From assembly GCA_000620205.1 (NCBI GenBank), contig JHVP01000002.1, positions 496,001 to 560,000 on the forward strand: a stretch of 64,000 nucleotides of DNA, read 5' to 3'. Positions 18,995 through 27,381 of the stretch are shown here, in pieces; position 1 is the stretch's first letter, and each line of letters starts with the position of its first letter. The notes under the pieces were generated by a model, which did not search any database, had not been told where the DNA came from, and saw nothing but the letters and a program-made list of their open reading frames with translations. The position numbers and the translations under genes were made by a program. This stretch comes from Geodermatophilaceae bacterium URHA0031 (GTDB taxonomy: Bacteria; Actinomycetota; Actinomycetes; Mycobacteriales; Geodermatophilaceae).

Positions 18995-20379
18995 TCGGGA
19001 GCCCCCTCGACCGACAGGACGTCGAGGGCGGCCAGCGTCGTGCCGCCCGGCAGCTGGGGGTCGACCGACACCGCGCGGGACAGGCTGGCGGGGTCGCCGT
19101 CGAGACCGAGGCCGAACAGCGCTCGCAGGGCGTCGGCGTAGTCGGTGCCGTTGGGGGCGCTGGCCAGCTCCTTGACCCGCACGGTCGGCTCGTGCAGCAG
19201 CTTGTCCACGACCCGGCGGACGGTGCGGGCGATCTCGCTGCGCGCCTTGGCGTCCAGGTCGGGCAGCCGGGCGGACAGCCGCAACAGCTCCGCGTCGACC
19301 ACGTCGGCGGCCTGGCTGCGCAGCGCGGAGACGGTCGGCGCCACCGCCGCGGCCTGCCGCTCGGCGCGCAGCAGGGAGGTCTCCAGCTCGACCAGGGCGT
19401 GCGCGGCGGCGATGTCGTCGGCCGCGACCGAACCGGCCACCGGCCGGCCGGGGTGCGCGGCCCGCTCGCCCTGCAGCATCGCCAGGTCGACCACGTGCAC
19501 GCCGGGCAGCCCGGCGACGGCGGTGTCGACGTCGCGGGGCAGCGCCAGGTCCACGATCACCAGCGGGCGCCCGCCGCGGCCGGCGAGCGCGGTGGAGACC
19601 ACGTCGGTGCCGATGACCGTGCCGGTGGCGCCGGTGCAGGTGACCAGCACGTCCGCGGCGATGAGCTCCTCGGCCAGCTGCTCGAGGTCGGCCTGCCGGC
19701 CGCCGACGGACTCGGCGAGCCGTGCGGCGCTGGCCGGGGTGCGGCTGCTGACGGTCACCTCGGCGCCCCGCCGGGCCAGCGTGGTGGCCGCGAGCGCACC
19801 CATCGACCCGGCGCCGACCACCAGGACCGGCCGCCCGGTCAGCTCGCCGAGGGTGTCGGTGACCCGGTCGAGGGCGACGGAGACCAGCGAGGCGCCGGCC
19901 TTGTCGATGCCGGTCTCGGCGTGCACCCGCTTGCCCACGCGCAGTGCGCGCTGCGTGATCGGGTGCAGCTCGCGCCCGATCGTGCCCTCGTCCTGGGCCA
20001 GCGCGTACGCGGCCCGGAGCTGGCCGAGGACCTGGGTCTCACCGACGACCATGGAGTCCAGGCCGGCGGCCACGGTGCACAGGTGCGCGATCGCCTGGTC
20101 CTCGTAGTGGACGGTCACGTACGGGGAGAGCTCCTCCACCGTCGCGCCGGCGTGCCGGGCCAGGACGTGGCTCACGTCGGTGATCCCGCCGTGGAAGCGG
20201 TCGACCTCGGCGAAGACCTCGATCCGGTTGCAGGTGGCGAGGACGAGCGCCTCGCTGACGTGCTCGGCGTCGACCAGCTCGTGCAGCGTCTTGACGGTGT
20301 CGTCGCCGCTCATGGCCACCTGCTCGAGCAGGGCGACCGGCGCGGTCTGGTGGCTGATGCCGACGGCGAGCAGGCTCAT
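18991..20379 (-). CDS. hemA: Glutamyl-tRNA reductase
   Basis: NADPH-dependent reductase that starts C5 heme synthesis by converting glutamyl-tRNA to glutamate-1-semialdehyde. The 462-aa product has the catalytic cysteine in [10 protein letters not shown] (about 50), the NADPH motif [11 protein letters not shown] (about 182) and a C-terminal dimerisation helix region with an extra 40-residue tail. The ATG at 20379 overlaps the rex stop as ATGA, so the main heme control point is translationally coupled to its redox regulator. Confidence 0.95.
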   Translation of the reverse strand: MSLLAVGISHQTAPVALLEQVAMSGDDTVKTLHELVDAEHVSEALVLATCNRIEVFAEVDRFHGGITDVSHVLARHAGATVEELSPYVTVHYEDQAIAHLCTVAAGLDSMVVGETQVLGQLRAAYALAQDEGTIGRELHPITQRALRVGKRVHAETGIDKAGASLVSVALDRVTDTLGELTGRPVLVVGAGSMGALAATTLARRGAEVTVSSRTPASAARLAESVGGRQADLEQLAEELIAADVLVTCTGATGTVIGTDVVSTALAGRGGRPLVIVDLALPRDVDTAVAGLPGVHVVDLAMLQGERAAHPGRPVAGSVAADDIAAAHALVELETSLLRAERQAAAVAPTVSALRSQAADVVDAELLRLSARLPDLDAKARSEIARTVRRVVDKLLHEPTVRVKELASAPNGTDYADALRALFGLGLDGDPASLSRAVSVDPQLPGGTTLAALDVLSVEGAPE

Positions 20380-21086
20380 CGGACCGACTCCTGGGCCTCG
20401 GCGCGCAGGGCGGCGACCACGGGCGCGGAGCCGTCGCGCTGCTGGTCCAGGAAGGCCAGCACCTGCAGCTCCACCGAGAGGTCGACCTTGCGGACGTCGA
20501 CGCCCGCAGGGACGGTCAACGCCACCGGCGCGAAGTTCAAGATGCTCCTCACCCCGGCCGCGACGAGCCGGTCGCAGACCGTCTGCGCCACCTCGGCCGG
20601 TGTCGTGATGACCCCGATGGTCGCCCCGGTGCGGGCGACGACGGCCTCGAGCTCCTCGACCGGGTGGACCGGGAGCCCCCCGACCTCGGTGCCGATCGCG
20701 CGCGGGTCGCTGTCCAGCAGCCCGACGAACTGGAAGCCCCGGCTGGCGAACCCGGCGTAGTCGGCCAGCGCGGAGCCGAGCCGGCCGATGCCGACCAGCA
20801 CGCACGGACGCGACCGTTCCCCGCCGAGCACCTCGGTGAGCCGCTCCCGCAGACCGGCCACCGAGTAGCCCACGCCGCGGACGCCGCACGGGCCCAGGTA
20901 GGACAGGTCCTTGCGCAGCCCGGCCGGGTTCACCCCGGCGGCCGAGGCCAGCTCACCGGAGGAGACGGAGCTGCGGCCGCCGTCGGCGAGACCGGCCAGC
21001 ACCCGCAGGTACACGGCCAGACGAGCGACGGTGGCCTCCGGGACGATCCGGGGCCGCGACTCCGACACGGGCATACTCCACAACAT
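20376..21086 (-). CDS. rex: Redox-sensing transcriptional repressor Rex
   Basis: NADH/NAD+ sensor that releases DNA when NADH is high. The 236-aa protein has an N-terminal winged helix (about 20-85, ASAAGVNPAGLRKDLSYLG) and a Rossmann domain with GIGRLGSAL (about 99-107) and a C-terminal domain-swapped helix. Start could be ATG 21086 or the ATG at 21074. It heads the heme/cytochrome c run and has a Rex-like operator in its own promoter region, as in Streptomyces where Rex controls rex-hemACD. Confidence 0.94.
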   Translation of the reverse strand: MLWSMPVSESRPRIVPEATVARLAVYLRVLAGLADGGRSSVSSGELASAAGVNPAGLRKDLSYLGPCGVRGVGYSVAGLRERLTEVLGGERSRPCVLVGIGRLGSALADYAGFASRGFQFVGLLDSDPRAIGTEVGGLPVHPVEELEAVVARTGATIGVITTPAEVAQTVCDRLVAAGVRSILNFAPVALTVPAGVDVRKVDLSVELQVLAFLDQQRDGSAPVVAALRAEAQESVR

Positions 21087-21176
21087 CCGATCGCGACCGG
21101 CTGGGACCCGGGGTCGATCGGGGGACTTCGGACTGAGACACTCACCGAGCGGGCGCGAGGGCGTCCGACGTCTGCC

Positions 21177-21205
21177 ACGGTAACCGCTTGTGAAGGCCTG
21201 AACAA
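21177..21205 (-). promoter_or_regulatory. Candidate rex-hem promoter with embedded Rex operator
   Basis: On the minus strand a -35-like TTGTTC (21205-21200) and a -10-like TACCGT (21182-21177) are 17 bases apart. The sequence TTGTGAAGGCCTGAACAA (21188-21205, plus strand) matches 12 of 14 arm positions of the Rex operator TTGTGAANNNNTTCACAA and covers the -35 and half the spacer, so bound Rex should block RNA polymerase. About 90 bases of leader follow before rex. Confidence 0.7.
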
Positions 21206-21290
21206 AGTCGCGGCGAGCGTCTCTGCAGGTCGCGAGCCCCCGCTGTGTCGAGGACCACGCCCCGGGCCACCCGTCCGGGGCGCCGGCGGG

Positions 21291-21536
21291 TCAGCCGAGG
21301 CCGAGGTCCCGGCGCAGCCGGACGACGTCGACGGTGAAGACGCTGTGCTCCCGGCCGTCGAGCAGCACCACCGGCACCAGGTCGCCGTACTCGGCGCGCA
21401 GCTCCGGGTCGGCGTCGACGTCGACCAGCTCGACGGGCAGGCCGGCCTCCTCGCCGGCGATCCTGGTCAGCGTCTCCGCGGCGACCACGCAGAGGTGGCA
21501 GCCCTCGCGGGTCAGCAGCTGCACCCGCTCAGCCAC
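21291..21536 (-). CDS. Glutaredoxin-like protein (DUF836 type)
   Basis: An 81-aa thioredoxin-fold protein with a CxxC active site in REGCHLCVVA (about 13-16) and a cis-proline in DLVPVVLLDG (about 53), matching the short glutaredoxin-like family found beside hemA in actinobacteria (M. tuberculosis Rv0508 position). Likely a small thiol-disulfide reductase. GTG 21536 overlaps the stop of the AMP-dependent ligase gene by eight bases. Confidence 0.85.
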   Translation of the reverse strand: MAERVQLLTREGCHLCVVAAETLTRIAGEEAGLPVELVDVDADPELRAEYGDLVPVVLLDGREHSVFTVDVVRLRRDLGLG

Positions 21537-23217
21537 CGGGCTTCTCCGGGTCCCCGTCCGTGTCCCTGTCCGTGTCCCCGTCCGTGTGCGCGGCAGCCGC
21601 GGCCGCCCGCTCCAGCCCCAGCTCCCGCAGCCGCGCCCGGCTGACCTTGCCGGCCAGCGAGTGCGGCAGCTCGGCCACGAAGTGCACGCCCACCGGCACC
21701 TTGAACCGGGCCAGGGACCGGGCGGCGTGCTCGCGCAGCTGCTGCTCGCTGACGACGCCGTCCGGGGTGCGGACGACGACGGCGTGCACGGCCTCCCCGG
21801 TGCGCGGGTCGGGCACCCCGATCACCGCGCTCTCGGCCACGTCCGGGTGCTCGTCGAGCACGCGCTCCACCTCACCGGGGTAGACGTTGAAGCCGCTGAC
21901 CAGCACCAGGTCGCGGCGCCGGTCGACGAGCCGCAGGTCGCCCTCGGCATCGCGGTAGGCGATGTCACCGGTGGCCAGCCAGCCGTCGGCGTCCGGCCCG
22001 TCGGCGCCGTCGGGCCAGAACCCGCTGAACAGGTTGGGCCCGCGGGCGCAGATCTCGCCGGCCTCGTCGTGCTCGGCGTCGTCGTCGGCGAAGGGTGGAA
22101 GGACCCCTTCCTCCCCACGACTCGCAAGCTCGCCGCGGGCCCCGGGAAGGGGCCAAACACCCGCGTTGGGGCCGCCGGCGGTGTCCCGCAGGGCGAGCTC
22201 GACCCCGGGCAGCGGGCCGCCGATGCACTCGGGCTTCGCCCGGCCGGTGGCCAGCGTGCTGGTGAGCACCGGCCCGGCCTCGGTGAGGCCGTAGCCCTCC
22301 CAGACGGTGACCGCCGCCCGGGTGCGCATCGCCTCGAACAGCGCGCCGGGCATGGGTGCGGCGCCGCAGCTGGCGGTCCGGACTGCGGCGAACCCGCGGC
22401 GCAGCAGGGCGTCGCTGCCCTCCGCGTCGGCCGCGGCGAGCCAGGCGGCGTACATCGGCGGCGCACCGGGGACGGCGGTGACCTCCTCGTCGGCCATCAG
22501 CCGGAGCGTGGCCACCGGGTCGAACTCCGCGACCAGGACGGCGCAGGCGGCGGTCTCGGCGACGAGGCCCCAGCCGGCGTTGAAGCCGTAGACGTGGAAG
22601 AGCGGGAGGACCAGCAGCACCCGGTCGCCGGTGCGCACCGGCGCCGGGTCCAGCCCCAGCAGCTGCTGCTGGTTGGCCAGCAGCGCGGCGTGGGTGAGCA
22701 TCGCGCCGCGGGGGCGCCCGGTGGTGCCGCTGGTGTAGGCCAGCAGCGCGAGCGCGGCCGGGTCCTCGGGATCGGCAGGGGCCGGGGTGTCCGAGGTGGG
22801 CGGGCCGACGCTGACCGGCACGCCGGCGAGCTCCTCCCGCGCGGTGCCCACGACGAGCAGCCGGGCACCGGAGTCGCCGAGCAGGTACTCGGTCTCCGGG
22901 TCGGTGAAGGCCGTGTTGACCGGCACCACCACCAGACCGGCCCGCAGCGCGCCCATCACCGCGACCACCCAGTCGACGCCGTTGCGGAGCTGGACCGCGA
23001 CCCGGTCCCCGGGGTCGAGCCCCCGGGCGAGGTACCCGGCCGCCGCCCGGTCGACCCGCGCGTCGAGCTGCGCCCAGCTCAGCCGGACGTCGCCGGCGAC
23101 CAGCGCCGGCGCGCTCCCGGCAGCGGCGGCCGCCCGGCGGACCAGCGCGGAGAAGGACCGGACCTCGCCCGGCCGCGCCGCGGCCACGTCGGCAGCCGGC
23201 ACCTCGTCGACCGGCAC
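21529..23217 (-). CDS. AMP-dependent acyl-CoA synthetase/ligase (long-chain type)
   Basis: Activates a carboxylic acid, probably a fatty acid, as acyl-AMP then acyl-CoA. Motifs: YTSGTTGRPRG (about 166), WEGYGLTEAGP (about 315), GWLATGDIAY (about 402), DRRRDLVLVSGFNVYPGEVE (about 420) and the C-terminal lysine in SLAGKVSRA (about 520). GTG 23217 is chosen because GGAGG lies six bases upstream; the frame continues upstream without motifs. Residues about 355-374 (VWPLPGARGELASRGEEGVL) are not typical of the family and are encoded by a copy of the dispersed hairpin repeat. The Asp/Thr-Gly-rich tail (TDGDTDRDTDGD) is also unusual. Substrate unknown. Confidence 0.88.
   Translation of the reverse strand: MPVDEVPAADVAAARPGEVRSFSALVRRAAAAAGSAPALVAGDVRLSWAQLDARVDRAAAGYLARGLDPGDRVAVQLRNGVDWVVAVMGALRAGLVVVPVNTAFTDPETEYLLGDSGARLLVVGTAREELAGVPVSVGPPTSDTPAPADPEDPAALALLAYTSGTTGRPRGAMLTHAALLANQQQLLGLDPAPVRTGDRVLLVLPLFHVYGFNAGWGLVAETAACAVLVAEFDPVATLRLMADEEVTAVPGAPPMYAAWLAAADAEGSDALLRRGFAAVRTASCGAAPMPGALFEAMRTRAAVTVWEGYGLTEAGPVLTSTLATGRAKPECIGGPLPGVELALRDTAGGPNAGVWPLPGARGELASRGEEGVLPPFADDDAEHDEAGEICARGPNLFSGFWPDGADGPDADGWLATGDIAYRDAEGDLRLVDRRRDLVLVSGFNVYPGEVERVLDEHPDVAESAVIGVPDPRTGEAVHAVVVRTPDGVVSEQQLREHAARSLARFKVPVGVHFVAELPHSLAGKVSRARLRELGLERAAAAAAHTDGDTDRDTDGDPEKPGG
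22097..22154 (-). repeat. Dispersed hairpin repeat, copy R2, inside a coding region
   Basis: Arms GGACCCCTTCC and GGGAAGGGGCC (plus strand, 22101 and 22144) enclose the conserved core ACGACTCGCAAGCTCGC. It is in frame with the ligase gene on the minus strand and is translated as about 20 residues. No stop codon arises in that frame. Confidence 0.75.
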
Positions 23218-23386
23218 GACGGACCTCCGCAGGATCGAGGGCGACCAGCCAGGGGCGGGGTCGCGTGGACGCAGGGCCACGATGTTGTCACCATGGGGCG
23301 CGGGCCGCAGCGTTCCCGCGTGTGGTCGGACCGGACCAGGGCCCGAGCACCCGTCAGGTGGGGGCGTGAGGAGGTCCGGGACCGGC

Positions 23387-24016
23387 ATGACCCGCGCCCG
23401 GCCCACCCCGGCACCCACGCGACCCCCCGCCGCACCCGACCCGACCTCCGGCGCCGCGCTGCCCGAGGACCAGCGCGCCGTCTGGGAGCTCGTCCGCCGG
23501 GCCCAGGCCGGGGACGCCGAGGGCTTCGGCGAGCTCTACGACCGCTACGTCGACGTCGTCTTCGGCTACCTGTTCCACAAGGTCGGCGACCGGGCGACGG
23601 CCGAGGACTTCACCAGCGAGACGTTCGTCCGCGCGCTGCGCCGGATCGACTCGCTCACCTTCCAGGGCCGCGACGTGGGCGCCTGGCTGGTCACCATCGC
23701 CCGGAACATCGTGCTGGACCACGTGAAGAGCAGCCGGCACCGGCTCGAGGTGCCGACCGCCGACATGCGGGACGCCGACCGGGCCACCGCCGGCCCGGAG
23801 GAGACGGTGCTGCAGCGGCTGGCCGACGCCGAGCTGATGGCCGGGGTCGCGAAGCTGTCCGAGGAGCAGCGGGAGTGCCTGATGCTGCGGTTCGTGCAGG
23901 GCTTGTCGGTGGCCGAGACGGCGGCGGCCATGGGCAAGAAGGACGGCGCCGTGAAGGCGCTGCAGCACCGGGCGGTGCGCCGGCTGGCCACCCTGTTGCC
24001 CGAGGGGCTGCGGTGA
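23387..24016 (+). CDS. bldN: ECF RNA polymerase sigma factor, BldN-like
   Basis: Group 4 sigma factor of 209 aa. Region 2 (about 34-105: GELYDRYVDVVFGYLFHKVG, AEDFTSETFVRALR, WLVTIARNIVLDHVKSSRHR) and region 4 (about 150-200: SEEQRECLMLRFVQGLSVAE, KALQHRAVRRLATLL) closely resemble Streptomyces BldN as I recall it. Context agrees: in Streptomyces bldN also sits by the rex-hem cluster and is followed by its anti-sigma gene rsbN. Streptomyces BldN has a long cleaved N-terminal extension; here only about 35 Pro/Ala-rich residues precede region 2 from ATG 23387 (an in-frame GTG at 23366 would add seven). A BldN-type promoter lies directly downstream. Confidence 0.78.
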   Translation: MTRARPTPAPTRPPAAPDPTSGAALPEDQRAVWELVRRAQAGDAEGFGELYDRYVDVVFGYLFHKVGDRATAEDFTSETFVRALRRIDSLTFQGRDVGAWLVTIARNIVLDHVKSSRHRLEVPTADMRDADRATAGPEETVLQRLADAELMAGVAKLSEEQRECLMLRFVQGLSVAETAAAMGKKDGAVKALQHRAVRRLATLLPEGLR

Positions 24017-24044
24017 CCGGCGTGGTGATCACCGCGCGGCACCC

Positions 24045-24073
24045 CGTAACGGCCGGTGCGGCCGGGTCGTTGA
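24045..24073 (+). promoter_or_regulatory. Candidate BldN-dependent promoter for the anti-sigma gene
   Basis: CGTAAC (24045-24050) and CGTTGA (24068-24073), 17 bases apart, match the -35 and -10 hexamers reported for Streptomyces sigma-BldN targets. It is placed 59 bases before the anti-sigma start, so the sigma factor would switch on its own inhibitor. Confidence 0.65.
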
Positions 24074-24131
24074 CCGGTCGGGGGTGCCCGGTCCGGCGGC
24101 ACCCGATGCGACGGGGACGCGGAGGGACACG

Positions 24132-25415
24132 GTGACGGGGCAGGGCGACGGTCCGACGGGTGCGTCCCCCCGGCGCGTCGACCCCGTCCGCCCGGAGGAG
24201 GCGCTGGTCGGGCGGCTGCAGGCGTTGTCGGCCGAGCTCGCCGCGACCCCGGACGAGGAGTTCCGCGCGGCCACCCGCACCCGGCTGGTCGCGATGGCCG
24301 CCGTCCGCACCCCCGCCGCGGCGGGCGCCACCCGCCGTCCACCCCGCCGTACCACCCGCTGGCGGACCCGGGTGACGGCCGGGCTGACCGGGGCGGCGCT
24401 GACCCTCGCCGCGCTCGGCGGGCTGCTCGCGCTCGCCCAGGGCGCCCGGCCGGGCGACCTGCTGTACGGCCTGAAACGTGGTGGCGAGCAGACCCAGCTC
24501 GCGCTGGCCGGGGACGACCGGGGCCTGACCCTGCTCGGTTTCGCCACCACCCGGCTCGACGAGCTCGGCCAGCTCGTCGGGGTGCAGCCGCACGCGGCGC
24601 CCGCCGCCGGCACCGCTCCCAGCGGCGGCGGGGTGCTGGCCGCCGGTCCCGACGTCTCCCTGGTCGTGGACACCCTGCGGACGATGGACGCGCAGACCGC
24701 ACGGGGCACCGCTGCGCTGACCGCCGCGGCGGTGGCGCACTCGGACAGCGACGCCCTCGCCGTGCTCACCGGCTGGGCCGACGAGCAGCAGGCCGGCATC
24801 GACCGGCTGTCCCGGGCCGTGCCCACCGGGGCCGAGGCGGCCCTCTCCGCCTCCCGGGACCTGGCCGCCCGGGTCGCGGGGCGCGGCAGCGACCTGGAGC
24901 CCGCGCTGGGCTGCGCCGGCGGCCCGTCGACCGCGGGCACCGATGAGCTCGGGCCACGGCCCGCCGCCTGCCCCGCAGCTCCCGGGGGTCCCGCGTCCCC
25001 GGCTGCTCCCTCCACGGCTGCCGGCACCACGGCCGCCGGCACGTCGGCTGTGAGCACCTCGGCTGTGAGCACCTCGGCTGGTGGGTCCGCCACGGCCGCC
25101 GGCACCTCGGCTGCTGGGTCGACCACGGCCGGCACCACGGCCGCTGGGTCCACCACGGCCGGCACCACGGCCGGCGGGCCGGCGGCGACGGGCACCGCCG
25201 CACCGGGCACCGCGGCGCCGGCACCGGGCATGAGTTCCGCACCGACGACCGCGGCACCGACCTCGCCTCCGGGGCTGACGCTGCCCAGCCTCCCGCTGCC
25301 CTCGCTGCCCGGGGCACCGGGACCGTCCACGCCGCCCGGCCCGGTGGTCTCCGCGCCGCCGGCGGTGCCGGGGGTGTCCCTCTGCCTGCCCCCGCTGATC
25401 ACCGTGGGGTGCTGA
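24132..25415 (+). CDS. rsbN: DUF5667-type membrane protein, probable anti-sigma factor RsbN-like
   Basis: 427-aa single-pass membrane protein, likely the inhibitor of the sigma factor encoded upstream. A cytoplasmic N-terminal region (about 1-78, with [28 protein letters not shown]), one transmembrane helix (about 80-103, [21 protein letters not shown]) and an extracytoplasmic DUF5667-like part ([20 protein letters not shown] onward, about 105-260). The last 150 residues are a Ser/Thr/Ala/Gly/Pro-rich stalk built partly from tandem repeats. GTG 24132 follows GGAGGG by five bases. Assignment rests on operon position and topology; the sequence itself is poorly conserved. Confidence 0.68.
   Translation: MTGQGDGPTGASPRRVDPVRPEEALVGRLQALSAELAATPDEEFRAATRTRLVAMAAVRTPAAAGATRRPPRRTTRWRTRVTAGLTGAALTLAALGGLLALAQGARPGDLLYGLKRGGEQTQLALAGDDRGLTLLGFATTRLDELGQLVGVQPHAAPAAGTAPSGGGVLAAGPDVSLVVDTLRTMDAQTARGTAALTAAAVAHSDSDALAVLTGWADEQQAGIDRLSRAVPTGAEAALSASRDLAARVAGRGSDLEPALGCAGGPSTAGTDELGPRPAACPAAPGGPASPAAPSTAAGTTAAGTSAVSTSAVSTSAGGSATAAGTSAAGSTTAGTTAAGSTTAGTTAGGPAATGTAAPGTAAPAPGMSSAPTTAAPTSPPGLTLPSLPLPSLPGAPGPSTPPGPVVSAPPAVPGVSLCLPPLITVGC
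25050..25172 (+). repeat. Tandem repeats encoding the low-complexity stalk
   Basis: A 15-bp unit GTGAGCACCTCGGCT occurs twice in a row (25050-25079). A 30-bp unit starting GCTGGGTC occurs twice (25113-25142, 25143-25172) with one mismatch. Both keep frame, so copy number could vary between strains without disrupting the protein. Confidence 0.85.
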
Positions 25416-25488
25416 CCGGCTCCGGAGCGGTCGGGCGACGACGCTAGGGTCGCGGTCGACGGTGGGTCGACGCCGGGAGGTGGTGCGC

Positions 25489-26403
25489 GTGGTCCGAGTG
25501 CCCTTCCGCGGCCGTGCCGCGCGGGTGCCGGCGGAGGTCGACGACCACGAGACCCGCGCGCTCGTCGCCGGCGAGGCGTCCGCGGCAGCCGCCGAGACCG
25601 ACGTCCCCGAGGCCCCCGCGCCCGACCGCACCGCGGCCGCGTTCTTCGACGTGGACAACACGATGATGATGGGCGCCTCGATCTTCTGGTTCGCCCGTGG
25701 ACTGGCCGCCCGGAAGTACTTCACCGGGCGGGACGTCGCCTCGTTCGTCTGGCAGCAGTTCAAGTTCCGGGTCGCCGGCACCGAGGGCGCTGTCGACATG
25801 CACACGGTGCGGGACAACGCCCTCGCGTTCGTCGCCGGCCGCCCGGTCGAGGAGATCGTGCAGGCCAGCGAGGAGATCTACGACGAGCTGATGGCCGACC
25901 GGATCTGGTCGGGCACCCGGCTGCTGGCCCAGCAGCACCTCGACGCCGGCCAGCGGGTGTGGCTGGTCACCGCCACCCCCGTGGAGCTGGCCTCGATCAT
26001 CGCCCACCGGCTCGGGCTCACCGGCGCCCTGGGTACGGTGGCCGAGGTCGTCGACGGCCGGTTCACCGGGCGCCTGGTCGGCGAGCTCATGCACGGTGAG
26101 GCGAAGGCCCAGGCGGTGCGGGCGCTGGCCGAGCGCGAGGGCCTGGACTTGTCGCGGTGCACCGCCTACAGCGACTCGACCAACGACATGCCGATGCTCA
26201 GCCTGGTCGGCACGGCGGTCGCGGTGAACCCGGACTCCGAGCTCAAGGCCGTGGCCCGCTCCCGGGGCTGGGCGGTCAAGGACTTCCGCACCGGTCGGAA
26301 GGCCGCCAAGATCGGCGTCCCCACGGTCGGCGTGGCCGCCCTCTCCGGCGGCGTGGTCGGCGGGCTGGTCGCGCTGCGCCGTCGCAACCGCTGGCCGTTT
26401 TGA
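25489..26403 (+). CDS. HAD subfamily IB hydrolase (SerB-like)
   Basis: Phosphatase of the haloacid dehalogenase superfamily, IB subfamily with helical cap. Nucleophile motif FFDVDNTMM (about 50-57), motif II in VTATPVEL (about 163), motif III lysine in GEAKAQAV and motif [13 protein letters not shown] (about 225). The C terminus has a weak hydrophobic helix followed by RRRNRWPF. In position it matches M. tuberculosis SerB1 (Rv0505c); it may act on phosphoserine or a lipid-linked substrate. GTG 25489 has GGAGG eight bases upstream; earlier in-frame GTGs at 25462 and 25483 are poorly spaced. A TAGGGT -10 box lies at 25445. Confidence 0.85.
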   Translation: MVRVPFRGRAARVPAEVDDHETRALVAGEASAAAAETDVPEAPAPDRTAAAFFDVDNTMMMGASIFWFARGLAARKYFTGRDVASFVWQQFKFRVAGTEGAVDMHTVRDNALAFVAGRPVEEIVQASEEIYDELMADRIWSGTRLLAQQHLDAGQRVWLVTATPVELASIIAHRLGLTGALGTVAEVVDGRFTGRLVGELMHGEAKAQAVRALAEREGLDLSRCTAYSDSTNDMPMLSLVGTAVAVNPDSELKAVARSRGWAVKDFRTGRKAAKIGVPTVGVAALSGGVVGGLVALRRRNRWPF

Positions 26404-26475
26404 TGGTGAGCCGATCAATGTGCGCCGAGGCGCAGTTCCAGGCTCCAGAACTACGGGTCAGCGCACACCGTCCGC

Positions 26476-27381
26476 TCAGCTGAAGACGCTGCGCCGCTGG
26501 AGGAGGAGGCGGTAGAGCGAGTGCTGGATGGTCTCGCGGACCTGGTCGGTGAGGTTGAAGACGACCATCGGGTCGTCCGCGGCGGCCGGCCCGTAGGATG
26601 CGGTCTCGATCGGCTCGCCGAAGGCGATGAACCACTTCGACGGCAGCGGCACCAGGCCGGCCGGCCCGAGCAGCGGGAAGGTCGGCGTGATCGGGAAGTA
26701 GGGCAGCCCCAGCAGCCGCGCCGCGGTGCGCGCGTTGCCGATCATCGGGTAGATCTCCTCGGCGCCGACGATCGCGCACGGCACGATCGGCGCCCCGGTG
26801 CGCAGGGCCGCGCTCACGAAGCCGCCGCGGCCGAAGCGCTGCAGGGTGTACCGCTCGCTGAACGGCTTGCCGACGCCCTTGAACCCCTCCGGGAAGACGC
26901 CGACCAGCTCACCCTCGGACAGCAGGCGCTCGGCGTCCTCGTTGCAGGCGAGCGTCGTGCCGAGCTTGCGCGCCAGGGCCCCGACGAACGGCACCTGGAA
27001 CACCAGGTCGGCGCCGAGCAGCCGCAGCCGCCGCGACGCGGGGTGCTCGTCGTGCAGCGCGACGGTGGTCATCAGGGCGTCGACCGGGATCGTGCCGGAG
27101 TGGTTGGCCACGACCAGCGCGCCGCCGGTGTCCGGCACGTTCTCCAGGCCCTGGGTCTCCACCCGGAACCAGCGCTCAAACCACGGCCGGAGCATCGGCA
27201 GCAGCACGTGGTCGGTCAGGTCGGGGTCGAACCCGAACTCGTCGGTGTCGTACTCCCCGGTGACGCGGCGGCGCAGGAACTCCAGCCCACCGGCGACCTG
27301 GTCGTCCCAGGACGGCGCGGCCGGCCGGGGCGGCGGCGGGTCGTCGTCCGGTCGCAACGGGATCACCCGTGCCTCAGGCAT
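26476..27381 (-). CDS. Lysophospholipid acyltransferase family protein (PlsC-like)
   Basis: Glycerolipid acyltransferase of 301 aa. The acyltransferase motifs are NHSGTIPVDAL (NHxxxxD, about 92-98), FPEGFKGVGKP (about 164) and the VPCAIVGAEEIYP stretch (about 200). No long transmembrane helix, so peripheral membrane attachment is likely. Corresponds in position to M. tuberculosis Rv0502 and overlaps the epimerase gene by eight bases, suggesting a joint envelope-lipid role. Confidence 0.87.
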   Translation of the reverse strand: MPEARVIPLRPDDDPPPPRPAAPSWDDQVAGGLEFLRRRVTGEYDTDEFGFDPDLTDHVLLPMLRPWFERWFRVETQGLENVPDTGGALVVANHSGTIPVDALMTTVALHDEHPASRRLRLLGADLVFQVPFVGALARKLGTTLACNEDAERLLSEGELVGVFPEGFKGVGKPFSERYTLQRFGRGGFVSAALRTGAPIVPCAIVGAEEIYPMIGNARTAARLLGLPYFPITPTFPLLGPAGLVPLPSKWFIAFGEPIETASYGPAAADDPMVVFNLTDQVRETIQHSLYRLLLQRRSVFS

